A stretch of DNA of 64,000 nt, from assembly GCA_963730735.1 (NCBI GenBank), contig CAVSSX010000012.1, forward strand, positions 496,001-560,000. Direction: 5' to 3'. Each line of letters opens with the position of its first letter. The first letter of the stretch is position 1. Of this stretch, positions 24,773 to 33,174 are shown piece by piece. The translations under genes and the position numbers were made by a program. The DNA is from CAVSSX01 sp963730735. Its GTDB lineage: Bacteria > Actinomycetota > Acidimicrobiia > Acidimicrobiales > RAAP-2. The notes under the pieces are model-generated. The model ran no database searches. It had not been told where the DNA came from and saw only the letters and a program-made list of their open reading frames with translations.

Positions 24773-25915
24773 ATGCACTTCGCCTTCACCGAACAGCAGG
24801 GGGAGCTCCGGGGGGCCGTGCGCCAGGTGCTCGAACGGGAGTGCACGGTGGCCGACCTACGGGACCTGGCCCCGGTCCCGGGGTCGGATCCGGCGGGCGG
24901 CGACGACCCGGGCCGGGCCCGGGCCCGTTGGGCTGTGCTGGCCGAGCTCGGGGCTCCCGGCCTCCTGGTGGCCGAAGCCATGGGCGGGGTGGGCCTGAGC
25001 GAGGTGGACCTGATCGGCATCGAGGAGGAGGCGGGGTGGTTCGCCCTCCCCGAGCCGCTGGCCGAGACGGCCGCCGTCGCCGTCCCGATCCTCACGGCCG
25101 TGGCCGAGGGCACCACCGCCGCCAGCCAGCGGGCCCCGGTGTGGCTGACCGGGATCGCCGACGGTGACGCCCGGGCGGCGGTCGGCGGCGTCGATCTCGC
25201 CGCCGGCGGCCTGGTCGCCTCGACCCGGGCCATCGGGGACGGGCGCGGCCGGGCCCGGACCCCTCGGGTCCTCGGCGCGGCCACGGCGGCCGTGCTCCTC
25301 CTGGCCCTCGAGATCGACGGCACCTGGGAGCTGCACGCCGTGGCCGGCGGGGATGCCGTCACCGTCGACGAACCGATGCTCGACGCCACCCGGCGCCGGG
25401 CCACCGTCGAATGGCACCCGTCGCCCGATACCCAGGTCGCCGCCGGCCCGGCGGCCCGGGACCTGGTGGTCGAGCTGGTCGACCGCGCCGCCACCTTCGC
25501 CGCCGCCCACCTGCTCGGTGCGGCGGACCGGATGATCACTATGGCCGCCGACTACGCCCGGGACCGCCACCAGTTCGGCAAGCCCATCGGGAGCTTCCAG
25601 GCGGTCAAGCACCTGCTGGCCGACGCCCGCATCGCCCTCGAGTTCGCCCGACCGGCCACCTACCGGGCCGCCGACTCGCTGGCCCGGGGACTGCCCGGCC
25701 GGTCGCACGATGCGTCGATGGCCAAGGCGTTGGCCGCCGACGCCGCCGATCTGGCCGCCCGGTCGGCCCTCCAGGTCCACGGGGCCATCGGCTACACCTG
25801 GGAGTGCGATCTCCATTTCTGGATGAAGCGGACCTGGGACCTCTCGGCCGCCTGGGGCGACGCCCCGACCCACCGCGCACGGGTACTGGCGGCGGCCCTG
25901 GCGGCCCGTCGGTAG
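24773..25915 (+). CDS. acyl-CoA dehydrogenase-like protein, second subunit
   Basis: This 380-residue acyl-CoA dehydrogenase fold is the probable partner of the preceding gene. The middle region is Ala/Gly-rich and diverged, while the C-terminal helical domain is better kept (ADYARDRHQFGKPIGSFQAVKHLLAD and LQVHGAIGYTWECDLHFWMKR). The usual EGT motif is absent, as in the non-catalytic or FAD-sharing halves of heteromeric FadE pairs. The 6-base spacing implies a shared transcript. An independent homomeric enzyme cannot be excluded. Confidence 0.87.
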   Translation: MHFAFTEQQGELRGAVRQVLERECTVADLRDLAPVPGSDPAGGDDPGRARARWAVLAELGAPGLLVAEAMGGVGLSEVDLIGIEEEAGWFALPEPLAETAAVAVPILTAVAEGTTAASQRAPVWLTGIADGDARAAVGGVDLAAGGLVASTRAIGDGRGRARTPRVLGAATAAVLLLALEIDGTWELHAVAGGDAVTVDEPMLDATRRRATVEWHPSPDTQVAAGPAARDLVVELVDRAATFAAAHLLGAADRMITMAADYARDRHQFGKPIGSFQAVKHLLADARIALEFARPATYRAADSLARGLPGRSHDASMAKALAADAADLAARSALQVHGAIGYTWECDLHFWMKRTWDLSAAWGDAPTHRARVLAAALAARR

Positions 25916-26008
25916 CTCCCCGGCAGCATCGGCGGGCGCGCCACGACGGCGGCCACCCTGTCCGATTTCCGCCAGACAGCCGGACGGGAACCTGGCACGA
26001 TCTCGGTG

Positions 26009-27562
26009 ATGCCCGAGGAACCGACCGAGGAGTTCGAGCGCCGCTACCGGGCCGTCTCGTCGCGCGACGAGCGCTTCGACGGCTGGTTCTTCACCGCCGT
26101 CACGTCGACCGGGATCTACTGCCGGCCGAGCTGCCCGGCCATGACCCCGAAGCGGACGAACGTGCGGTTCTACCCGAGCGCCGCCGCCGCCCAGCAGGCC
26201 GGCTTCCGGGCGTGCCTGCGCTGCCGGCCCGACGCCGCCCCGGGATCGCCCGAGTGGCGGCCGAGGGCCGACGTGGTGGCCCGGGCCATGCGCCTCATCG
26301 CCGAGGGGACGGTCGACCGCCTCGGGGTGGCCGGGCTCTCGTCCCGGCTCGGCTACAGCGAGCGCCAGCTCCACCGGCTCCTGGTGGCCGAGGTCGGCAC
26401 CGGAGCCATCGCCCTGGCCCGGGCCCAGCGGGCCCAGACGGCCCGGTTGCTCCTCGAGACCACCGATCTCCCCATGGCCAACGTGGCCTTCGCCGCCGGC
26501 TTCGCCAGTGTCCGCCAGTTCAACGACACCGTCCGGGAGGTGTTCGCCCGGACCCCGACGGTGCTGCGGCAGGGACGCGGTCGACGGGTGGGCAGCCCGG
26601 GCGACGCCGGGCCGGGCGTGGTCCACCTCCGGCTCCCCTACCGCCGGCCGATGGCGGCCGAGGCCACCCTGGCCTTCCTGGCCGACCGGGCGGTGCCCGG
26701 CATCGAGGTGGCCCAGGCCGGTCGCTACGCCCGGAGCCTCCGGCTGCCCCACGGCGAGGGGGCGGTCGAGCTGTGGGCCGGTCAGGGGTGCATCGAGGCC
26801 GACGTGGCCCTGACCGACCTGCGGGACCTGACCCTGGCGGTGAGCCGTTGCCGCCAGCTCCTCGACCTCGACGCCGATCCGGTGGCCGTCGACGGGGTGC
26901 TCTCGGCCGATCCCCTCCTCGAGCCCCTGGTCACGGCCACCCCGGGGCGCCGGGTGCCCGGCGCCGTCGACGGGTTCGAGCTGGCCGTCCGGGCCGTGCT
27001 CGGCCAGCAGGTCTCGGTGCCCGGCGCCCGCACGCTGGCCGGCCGCCTGGTCGACGGGCTCGGCGCCCCCCTCGACCGGCCCCTCTTCGGGCTCACCCAC
27101 ACGTTCCCCGACGCCGCCGCCCTGGCCGAGGCGCCCCCGACCGCCTTCGCCATGCCGGCCGTCCGGCGGGGGGCGGTCCAGGGACTGGCGGCGGCCGTGG
27201 CCGACGGACGCCTGGTCATCGACCCGGGCGCCGACCGGACCGAGCTGCGCCACCAGCTGCTGGCCCTGCCCGGGGTCGGCGACTGGACGGCCGACTACAT
27301 CGCCATGCGGGCCCTCGGGGACCCCGACGTCTTCCTGGCCACCGACCTCGGCGTGCGGCGGGGCTTCCTCGCCACGTCGGGCGGCGTCGCCGACCCGGCG
27401 TCCATCGCCCGACGGGCCGAACGGTGGCGGCCCTGGCGGGCCTACGGCATGGCCCACCTGTGGGCCGCCCCGCTGCCCCGAGCCCGCCGCACCCCCACGT
27501 CGACCTCCACTCGAACCTCCACCCGACGCCACGAACCCCGTGGCGGAAAGGACGCCGCATGA
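26009..27562 (+). CDS. Ada-type metal/AraC regulator fused to AlkA DNA glycosylase
   Basis: This 517-residue fusion serves the adaptive response to DNA alkylation. Residues 1-75 form the Ada zinc site with Cys38, Cys42, Cys69 and Cys72, where Cys38 takes methyl groups from phosphotriesters. Residues about 85-185 form an AraC-type DNA-binding domain. From about 205 to the end lies AlkA, with the N-terminal domain and the helix-hairpin-helix segment LPGVGDWTADYIAMRALG, whose Asp is catalytic. ATG 26009 is preferred over the adjoining GTG 26006. The stop overlaps the ogt start by 4 bases, so sensing, excision repair and direct reversal are encoded together. The methyltransferase domain of classical Ada is supplied by the next gene. 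Confidence 0.93.
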   Translation: MPEEPTEEFERRYRAVSSRDERFDGWFFTAVTSTGIYCRPSCPAMTPKRTNVRFYPSAAAAQQAGFRACLRCRPDAAPGSPEWRPRADVVARAMRLIAEGTVDRLGVAGLSSRLGYSERQLHRLLVAEVGTGAIALARAQRAQTARLLLETTDLPMANVAFAAGFASVRQFNDTVREVFARTPTVLRQGRGRRVGSPGDAGPGVVHLRLPYRRPMAAEATLAFLADRAVPGIEVAQAGRYARSLRLPHGEGAVELWAGQGCIEADVALTDLRDLTLAVSRCRQLLDLDADPVAVDGVLSADPLLEPLVTATPGRRVPGAVDGFELAVRAVLGQQVSVPGARTLAGRLVDGLGAPLDRPLFGLTHTFPDAAALAEAPPTAFAMPAVRRGAVQGLAAAVADGRLVIDPGADRTELRHQLLALPGVGDWTADYIAMRALGDPDVFLATDLGVRRGFLATSGGVADPASIARRAERWRPWRAYGMAHLWAAPLPRARRTPTSTSTRTSTRRHEPRGGKDAA

Positions 27563-28065
27563 CCGCTCCCTCGACGATGCGTCACCGGGCCCCGGTCGGC
27601 CCCCTCTACGAGACGGTGGTGGCCACCCCGTACGGAAACCTGCTGCTGCGGGCGAACGACCGGGCCCTGACCCATCTCCTCCTGCCCAACGCCCACCTCG
27701 GCCGTCCGGACGGCTCGACCGACACCGGGTCGCCGATCCTCGATGCCGCCGTCAGCCAGCTCGACGAGTACTTCGCCAAGGAGCGCACCTCGTTCTCCCT
27801 GCCGCTGGAGCCGACCGGCACCGAGTTCCAGCGCCAGGTCTGGACCTCGCTGGCCGACATCCCCTACGGCGAGACGATCAGCTACGCCGAGCTGGCGGCG
27901 TGGGTCGGCCGACCCCAGGCCTTCCGGGCGGTCGGCCAGGCCAACGGGTCGAACCCCCTGGCCATCGTGCTGCCCTGCCACCGGGTGATCGCCAGCGGCG
28001 GCGGCCTGGGCGGCTACGGCGGGGGCCTCGAGCTCAAGGCCCAGCTGCTGGCCCTCGAGCAGTAG
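27559..28065 (+). CDS. ogt: methylated-DNA--protein-cysteine methyltransferase
   Basis: This 168-residue protein transfers methyl groups from O6-methylguanine to its own cysteine and is used once. The acceptor Cys140 is in VLPCHRVIASGG, the family signature, and the DNA-binding helix lies in YGETISYAELAAWVGRPQAFRAVG. It begins at ATG 27559, overlapping the Ada-AlkA stop by 4 bases. The enoyl-CoA hydratase gene starts 10 bases after the stop and may read from the same transcript or from its own promoter. The assignment is secure. Confidence 0.95.
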   Translation: MTAPSTMRHRAPVGPLYETVVATPYGNLLLRANDRALTHLLLPNAHLGRPDGSTDTGSPILDAAVSQLDEYFAKERTSFSLPLEPTGTEFQRQVWTSLADIPYGETISYAELAAWVGRPQAFRAVGQANGSNPLAIVLPCHRVIASGGGLGGYGGGLELKAQLLALEQ

Positions 28066-28075
28066 CTTTCCGGCC

Positions 28076-28840
28076 ATGAGCGAACTGGTCCTGACCGAGA
28101 CCGACGACGGCGTGGCCACCATCACCCTCAACCGGCCCGAGGCCCGCAACGCCCTCTCGGCGGCGCTGCTCGACGCCCTGGTGGCGGCGCTGGTGGCGGC
28201 CGACCGGGACGACGGCGTGGGGGCGATCGTGCTCACCGGCTCGGACCCGGCCTTCTGTGCCGGCCTCGACCTGCGCGAGCTGGGCACGCCGGGCAGCCCG
28301 CTCGACCTGGCCGCCTTGGCCCGCCCCTGGCCGGCACTGACCACCCCGATGATCGGGGCGGTCAACGGCGTGGCCATCACCGGTGGGCTCGAGCTGGCCC
28401 TCAACTGCGACTTCCTGGTGGCCAGCGAGCGGGCCCGGTTCGGCGACACCCACGCCCGGGTCGGCATCCTGCCCGGGTGGGGACTGTCGGTGCTCCTGCC
28501 CCAGGCCATCGGGCTGCGGCGGGCGGTCGAGATGAGCCTGACCGGGAACTTCATCGAGGCCGAGGAGGCCCTCCGGCTCGGGCTGGTCAACCACGTCGTC
28601 CCCCACGACGAGCTGTTGGGGGTGGCCCGGCAGCTGGCGGCCGACATCACCGGGAACGACCGGGCCACCGCCGGGGCCCTCCTCGCCTCCTACCGGCGCA
28701 TCGCCGGCGCCGGCGGGGTCGACGAGGGCATGGCGCTCGAGGCCGAGGCGGCCCGGGAGTGGCGGGACCGGACCTTCGACGCCGCCCAGGTCGAGCAGCG
28801 ACGCTCGGCGATCATGGCCCGGGGGCGGACCCAGCAGTAG
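28076..28840 (+). CDS. enoyl-CoA hydratase/isomerase (crotonase) family protein
   Basis: This 254-residue crotonase-fold enzyme adds water to, or isomerises, enoyl-CoA. The N-terminal block TITLNRPEARNALS and the oxyanion-hole segments (AFCAGLDLREL, then NGVAITGGLELAL) are present. The catalytic acidic positions are in the GDTHARVGILPGWG region. The gene follows ogt by 10 bases and ends before a convergent ABC operon. The exact reaction is not predictable from the family. Confidence 0.9.
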   Translation: MSELVLTETDDGVATITLNRPEARNALSAALLDALVAALVAADRDDGVGAIVLTGSDPAFCAGLDLRELGTPGSPLDLAALARPWPALTTPMIGAVNGVAITGGLELALNCDFLVASERARFGDTHARVGILPGWGLSVLLPQAIGLRRAVEMSLTGNFIEAEEALRLGLVNHVVPHDELLGVARQLAADITGNDRATAGALLASYRRIAGAGGVDEGMALEAEAAREWRDRTFDAAQVEQRRSAIMARGRTQQ

Positions 28841-28859
28841 GACGACGGCACCGGGGCTC

Positions 28860-28872
28860 GGGACCCGGTCCC
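28860..28872. terminator. short hairpin between convergent genes
   Basis: GGGAC and GTCCC flank 3 bases in the 33-base gap between the crotonase stop and the stop of the opposing ABC ATPase. The stem is short and lacks a U-tract. It is a weak candidate. Confidence 0.25.
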
Positions 28873-28873
28873 G

Positions 28874-29668
28874 CTACTCGACGCGCCGGTCGACCCCGAC
28901 CGCCGGCCGGACCGGGCCGTCGTCGCCCTCCAGGGCCACCGGGACCTGGCGACGAGGGTCGACCACCCCGAGCTCGGCCAGGAATTGCGCCCGGTAGCCG
29001 TCGAACCGCTCGCCACCGATCGTCCGGGGACGCGGCAGGTCGATCGGGAGGTCGAGAGAGATCCGCCCCTCCTTCAGGACCAGCACCCGGTCGGCCAGCA
29101 CGAGCGCCTCCTCGACGTCGTGGGTGACGAGGAGGACGCCGGGTTGGTACCGGGCCACGAGCTCGCCCACCAGCGCCTGCATCTTGAGGCGGGTCAGGGC
29201 GTCGAGGGCGGCGAAGGGCTCGTCCAGCAGGAGCAGATCCGGTTGACGCACGAGGGCCCGGGCCAGCGCCACCCGCTGGGCCTCGCCGCCCGACAGCGTC
29301 CCGGGCCAGACGTCGGCGTGCCGGGCCAGGCCGACGTCCTCGAGCGCCGCCACCGCCGACGCCCGCGTGGCGGTGCGCTTGGGCAGCCCGATGACGACGT
29401 TGCGCCAGACCGTCTTGGACGCCACCAGCCGGGGCTCCTGGAACACGGTGGTCCGGGCTTCGGGCACCCAGACGTCGCCGGCGTCGGGCGCCTCCAGGCC
29501 GAGGAGGAGCCGGAGCAGCGTGGTCTTGCCACTGCCCGAGGCCCCGAGGAGGGCGACGAACTCCCCCGAGGCCAGCGAGAGGTCCAGGTGCCCCAGGATC
29601 TGGCGACCGTCGAACGACTTGGTGACGCTGCGCACGGCGACGACCGGCGCACCCGAGGTCGCGGTCAC
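28874..29668 (-). CDS. ssuB: ABC transporter ATP-binding protein, SsuB-like
   Basis: This 264-residue ATPase belongs to an aliphatic-sulfonate-type importer. Walker A is GASGSGKTT, the signature is LSGGEAQRVALARAL and Walker B is LLLLDEP. The H-loop is LLVTHDVEEAL. GTG 29668 overlaps the permease stop by 4 bases. The order binding protein, permease, ATPase on one strand makes a complete cassette, unlike the split importer of the first island. Sulfonate specificity is inferred from the family and not proven. Confidence 0.9.
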   Translation of the reverse strand: MTATSGAPVVAVRSVTKSFDGRQILGHLDLSLASGEFVALLGASGSGKTTLLRLLLGLEAPDAGDVWVPEARTTVFQEPRLVASKTVWRNVVIGLPKRTATRASAVAALEDVGLARHADVWPGTLSGGEAQRVALARALVRQPDLLLLDEPFAALDALTRLKMQALVGELVARYQPGVLLVTHDVEEALVLADRVLVLKEGRISLDLPIDLPRPRTIGGERFDGYRAQFLAELGVVDPRRQVPVALEGDDGPVRPAVGVDRRVE

Positions 29669-30561
29669 CGGACGGCGACCTGGCGGCGCCAGGGCATCAA
29701 CCGGTGCTCGAGCAGCCGGACCAGCAGGTCCACCACGATGCCCAGGACGGCGTAGACGAGGACGCACACGACCAGGACCGAGGTCTCGTTGAAGCTCTGG
29801 GCCTGTAGGGCGAGGTAGCCGATACCGCTGTTGGCGTTGATCGACTCGGCGAACACCAGGGCGATGATCGAGATGCCGGCGGCGAAGCGCAGCCCGGTCA
29901 GGATCGACGGGAGCGCCAGCGGCAGCACCACCTCACGGATCAGGCGCCGACCCTTCAGGCCGAACGATCGGGCGGCCTCGACCACCCGCCGGTCGACGTT
30001 GCGGACGCCGTTCGACGCGTTCAGGTACATCGGGAACATGGTGGCCAGGGCGATGAGCAGCACCTTGGCCGTCTCGCCGATGCCGAACCACACGATGAAC
30101 AAGAACAGCAACGCCGGGAACGGGATCAGCCGGAAGGCCTGGAGGAAGGAGTCGAGCAGCTCCTCGCCCAGGGCGAACAGCCCGACGGTGATGCCGAGGA
30201 TCAGCCCGATCCCGCCGCCGATGGCCAGGCCGGCCGCCGCCCGGGCCAACGAGATGCCGATGTCGCCCAGGAGGTCGTGGTGCACGAGCAGGTCCCAGAA
30301 GGTCGACCACGTCGCCGACGGTGACGACAGCACCGTCGGCGCCACGATGCCGGTGCCGGTGAGGAGCCACCAGATCCCGACGGCCGCCACCGGCACGATG
30401 ACCCGTAGCCCGAGACTGGCCCGCCGGCTCCGGACGACCTTCGTGGTCGTCGTCGGGCGAACCAGGCCCACCCCGGATCCGGAGGTAGCGCGGTCACCGA
30501 ACCCGGGGGCGGTCGCCGTCGGCGGACCGTCGAGCACGGCGTCGTCGGCCTCGCCCGTCAT
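29665..30561 (-). CDS. ssuC: ABC transporter permease, SsuC-like
   Basis: This 298-residue permease has about six helices after a variable N-terminal region of about 45 residues. The ATPase-contact loop is RVVEAARSFGLKGRRLIREV. It overlaps the ATPase gene by 4 bases and lies 49 bases after the binding-protein gene. It forms a homodimeric channel in related systems. Confidence 0.91.
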   Translation of the reverse strand: MTGEADDAVLDGPPTATAPGFGDRATSGSGVGLVRPTTTTKVVRSRRASLGLRVIVPVAAVGIWWLLTGTGIVAPTVLSSPSATWSTFWDLLVHHDLLGDIGISLARAAAGLAIGGGIGLILGITVGLFALGEELLDSFLQAFRLIPFPALLFLFIVWFGIGETAKVLLIALATMFPMYLNASNGVRNVDRRVVEAARSFGLKGRRLIREVVLPLALPSILTGLRFAAGISIIALVFAESINANSGIGYLALQAQSFNETSVLVVCVLVYAVLGIVVDLLVRLLEHRLMPWRRQVAVR

Positions 30562-30610
30562 GCTCGGTCACCTCCGCTCCCACCCCGAACGCCGGCCACA
30601 GCCGTCGACC

Positions 30611-31672
30611 TTACGAGAGACCGGCCGCCTTGGAGATCTTCTTGTTGAGGGGGAGGTCGAAGATCTGCGAGACGTTCAGCTTCTTCGGGATCAGCCCCAT
30701 GCTCTGGAAGGTGTTCGCCTCCTGCTGCTGGTAGGCGATCACCGCCGGGGTGATCGGCGTGGCCACCGTGAGTGTCGACTTCACGGCGGCGGCGGCCACG
30801 GCCAGGGGCACGCCATAGGTGGCGGCGTAGGTCTTGGCCGCCAGCACCGGGTTCCTTCGCAAGATGGCCTCGGACCGGTAGAGGCGGAGGACGAAGTCGG
30901 TGATCGCCGCCACCTTCTTCGGATCGTTCAGCGACGACACCGGGGCGGTGAGGTAGCCGAGGAGCTTCGCCGTGTTGGCGGCCGACGGGATGACCGTGCC
31001 CTTCTTCTGATGGACGACGAGCGCGGTGAGCGGCTGCGTGCCCACCCAGGCGTCGACCTTCCCGGCTTCGAGGGCCGCCTCCCCGGCGATCTCGGTCAGG
31101 TTCTCGACGGTGACCGCGCCGTAGGGGATCTTGGCGGCCTGCAGCACCTTGATGAGGACGTACTGCTCGACCGTGCCCTCCTGGACGGCGATGGTGTGCC
31201 CGCGCAGCTGGGACGCCTTCTTGATGGACGAGCCGGGCGGCACCAGGATCCCGTAGGGGCTGGCCGTGCTGGCGCCCTGGGTGACGGCGATGACCTTCAC
31301 CGGGTCCCCCGCCGCCTGGGCGAAGATCGTCGGCGTCTCGGCCATGTCACCGAGATCCACCGACCCGCCGACCTCGGCGGCGATGATCGGCGGCCCACCG
31401 ATGAAGTTGCTCCAGTTGACGGTGTAGCTGGCGCCCTTCAGCGTATTGGTCGCCTTGACGATCGTCTGGTACTGCTTCAACTGGTCGCCGAACGTGATGG
31501 CGGTGCCGGTCAGGTTCGGGGTGGCGGCGGCGGCCGGAAGCCAGCCCCCGGCGGCCAGCGCCGTGGCCAGCGACGCACCGACCACGGCGACGGCCCGGCG
31601 GGAGCGCCGGCGCCCGGCGGTCATCCGGATCGTCGCCCGGGCTGCGGACGAGGGTCGCTCGAGTCGGAACAC
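30611..31672 (-). CDS. ssuA: ABC transporter solute-binding protein, SsuA-like
   Basis: This 353-residue exported binding protein starts at GTG 31672 behind a strong AAGGAG site 5 bases upstream. A longer frame to 31786 exists but lacks a ribosome-binding site. A basic N-terminus is followed by a hydrophobic signal ending near AAAATPNLTG. The mature part has the SsuA-like pattern (SWNF-type NWSNFIGGPPIIAAEVGG, then VDLGDMAETPTIFAQ). It is the first gene of a complete binding protein-permease-ATPase unit. The promoter region does not contain the TTCAC element of the first island. Confidence 0.88.
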   Translation of the reverse strand: MFRLERPSSAARATIRMTAGRRRSRRAVAVVGASLATALAAGGWLPAAAATPNLTGTAITFGDQLKQYQTIVKATNTLKGASYTVNWSNFIGGPPIIAAEVGGSVDLGDMAETPTIFAQAAGDPVKVIAVTQGASTASPYGILVPPGSSIKKASQLRGHTIAVQEGTVEQYVLIKVLQAAKIPYGAVTVENLTEIAGEAALEAGKVDAWVGTQPLTALVVHQKKGTVIPSAANTAKLLGYLTAPVSSLNDPKKVAAITDFVLRLYRSEAILRRNPVLAAKTYAATYGVPLAVAAAAVKSTLTVATPITPAVIAYQQQEANTFQSMGLIPKKLNVSQIFDLPLNKKISKAAGLS

Positions 31673-31849
31673 CTTGGTCTCCTTGCGCACTCGGCGCCGC
31701 CGCCGGCAATGTTTCCGTTGGGTTACAGAATACAACCCGACGACGCCCCGCGGTCGTCGTGCACCGCCGCCCGGCCCGGCGGACACCAGCCGCCGTCGCC
31801 GCCCCTCGGGTGCCGACCGGAGGCGGATGGGCCCGGTCGTGGCGTCCGG

Positions 31850-32293
31850 TCAGGGGTGGTCGATGGAGGCGACGCCCTCGTCGGCCACGTGCTCGGACCA
31901 GCGCATCCCGTCCCAGTAGCGCAGCTGGTGGCGACCCGAAGGATCGGTGTACCAACCGAACGGCGGGGCGTCGGGCGCCGGGGTCGGCGCCTCCACGGCG
32001 TGCGGTGCCAGGGGCGGCGGTCCGGCGTCGAAGAGCTCGCGGGCCCCGGTCGGCGTCCCCGTCACCAACGGCTTGGTCGTCCGCCGGGCGATGGCCAACA
32101 AGATGATGCAGATGAGGATCGAGAGCAGCCCGAAGACGGCCCACAGCCACGACGGCAGCCGCCAGGGCGTGACGCCGTTGGCCGCCTTGAAGCTCTCCGA
32201 GACGCGATAGGCCACGATGGCCACCACGACCGACAGCACCACGACGACCAGATCGAACAGCGCCCCGTCCGCCGTTGTCGTCGCCCCGATCAC
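31850..32293 (-). CDS. two-helix membrane protein with DUF2510 domain
   Basis: This 147-residue protein has two predicted membrane helices (about residues 13-30 and 48-70) followed by a Pro/Ala linker. A C-terminal DUF2510 domain follows with the conserved GWYTDPSGRHQLRYWDG. DUF2510 is common in actinobacteria and often sits on membrane proteins; no function is established. The start is GTG 32293, 6 bases after the -10-like TAGGCT, which predicts a leaderless mRNA. It stands alone between two unrelated minus-strand genes. Confidence 0.82.
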   Translation of the reverse strand: MIGATTTADGALFDLVVVVLSVVVAIVAYRVSESFKAANGVTPWRLPSWLWAVFGLLSILICIILLAIARRTTKPLVTGTPTGARELFDAGPPPLAPHAVEAPTPAPDAPPFGWYTDPSGRHQLRYWDGMRWSEHVADEGVASIDHP

Positions 32294-32299
32294 AGCCGA

Positions 32300-32305
32300 A
32301 GCCTA
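32300..32305 (-). promoter_or_regulatory. candidate leaderless -10 box TAGGCT
   Basis: On the minus strand TAGGCT precedes the GTG start of the DUF2510 gene by 6 bases, with no Shine-Dalgarno sequence. Confidence 0.4.
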
Positions 32306-32328
32306 CGACCGGCGGGCCGGGTCGGCTC

Positions 32329-33063
32329 TCAGCCGATGATGGCCGCCCGGATCCGCTCGATCCCGCCGACCATCGCCCGGCCGGCGTCGTCGTCGAGGAC
32401 GGAGAACGGCGGCACCAGCAGGCGGTCGGTGAGGTCCTCGGCCTCGCGGTGGCGACGGCGGTCGTCCTCGCTCACCTCGGGCAGCGCCTCGCCGTCGTAG
32501 CCGAACGTGGCGTAGTCGTTCGGCCGCTTCAGGTAGTGGGCGATCCGGGGTTCGAGCCCGGTGGCCACCACCGACAGGAGGTGGGCGCTGCCGCGGTGCT
32601 CGCGCAGCACCACGACCAGCTGCATCGCCCGGCCCGGGAGGTCGTCGGCCAGCGGCTCGGCCGAGATGGCGGCGTACAGGGGTAGGCCGGCGGGCCGGGC
32701 GGCGGCCACCACCGCCTCGGCGGCGGCGCAGAACCCGGCCAGTCCCTCGACGCCGCCGAGGTGACGCCGGCCGTGCTCACGGGCGCACTCGAGATAGGCC
32801 CGTCCGGCCTCGCGTGGGTCGACCCGTTGGCGGGCGCTGTCCCAGATGCGCTCGATGGTCGCCGGGGCGAAGTAGCCGAAGGCGGCCTCGACCACCCGGG
32901 CCTCGGCATCGCCCAGTACCCCGCCCCGGCCCAGCACGTAGAACCGGAACCCGTCGAGGCCGAGCTCCTTGCCCCGGGCCAGCGTCTCGGGGACGAAGTA
33001 GAAACTCCCGCCGAGGTCGGCGATCGACGGGCTGACCTTCTGTACCAACTCCAGGGTCTCCAT
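32329..33063 (-). CDS. SCO6745-family protein (helical, unknown function)
   Basis: This 244-residue, mostly helical protein resembles the actinobacterial SCO6745 family, sometimes described as SalK-like. Recognisable parts are the early PETLARGKELGLDGFRFYVLG, FGYFAPATIERIWD, a middle LPLYAAISAEP and LVVVLREHRGSAHLL. ATG 33063 follows an excellent AAAGGAGGT site, which fixes the start. Function in this family is not established; proximity to acyl-CoA genes and a divergent TetR regulator suggests a metabolic role. The divergent regulator begins 112 bases away. Confidence 0.7.
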   Translation of the reverse strand: METLELVQKVSPSIADLGGSFYFVPETLARGKELGLDGFRFYVLGRGGVLGDAEARVVEAAFGYFAPATIERIWDSARQRVDPREAGRAYLECAREHGRRHLGGVEGLAGFCAAAEAVVAAARPAGLPLYAAISAEPLADDLPGRAMQLVVVLREHRGSAHLLSVVATGLEPRIAHYLKRPNDYATFGYDGEALPEVSEDDRRRHREAEDLTDRLLVPPFSVLDDDAGRAMVGGIERIRAAIIG

Positions 33064-33161
33064 GGGACCTCCTTTGGCCCGCAGCGTAGAGCGGGGAGGG
33101 GTGGCGGGTGCCGGGAGCGGGGCGACGCCGGCGTCGTCGGGTGGGTCCGAAACGGCCCGAG

Positions 33162-33167
33162 TAGCGT
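33162..33167 (+). promoter_or_regulatory. candidate leaderless -10 box TAGCGT
   Basis: TAGCGT ends 7 bases before the TetR ATG at 33175. The same hexamer serves promoter copy A. Confidence 0.35.
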
Positions 33168-33174
33168 GGTTCGG

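Noticed and set aside
24857..27532. Open frame of 891 codons on the minus strand
   Set aside because: It is antisense to the second acyl-CoA dehydrogenase and Ada-AlkA; composition is that of a shadow frame.
31690..31760. Possible extra copy of the shared promoter element upstream of SsuA
   Set aside because: TTCTGT and GGAAA are present, but the spacing and half-sites do not match the four good copies.
31673..31786. Longer start for the SsuA-like gene
   Set aside because: The added codons give Arg-rich sequence without a ribosome site; GTG 31672 has a strong AAGGAG and a signal peptide follows.
29831..32500. Open frame of 889 codons on the plus strand
   Set aside because: It is antisense to the SsuA-SsuC genes and the DUF2510 gene and has no conserved motifs.
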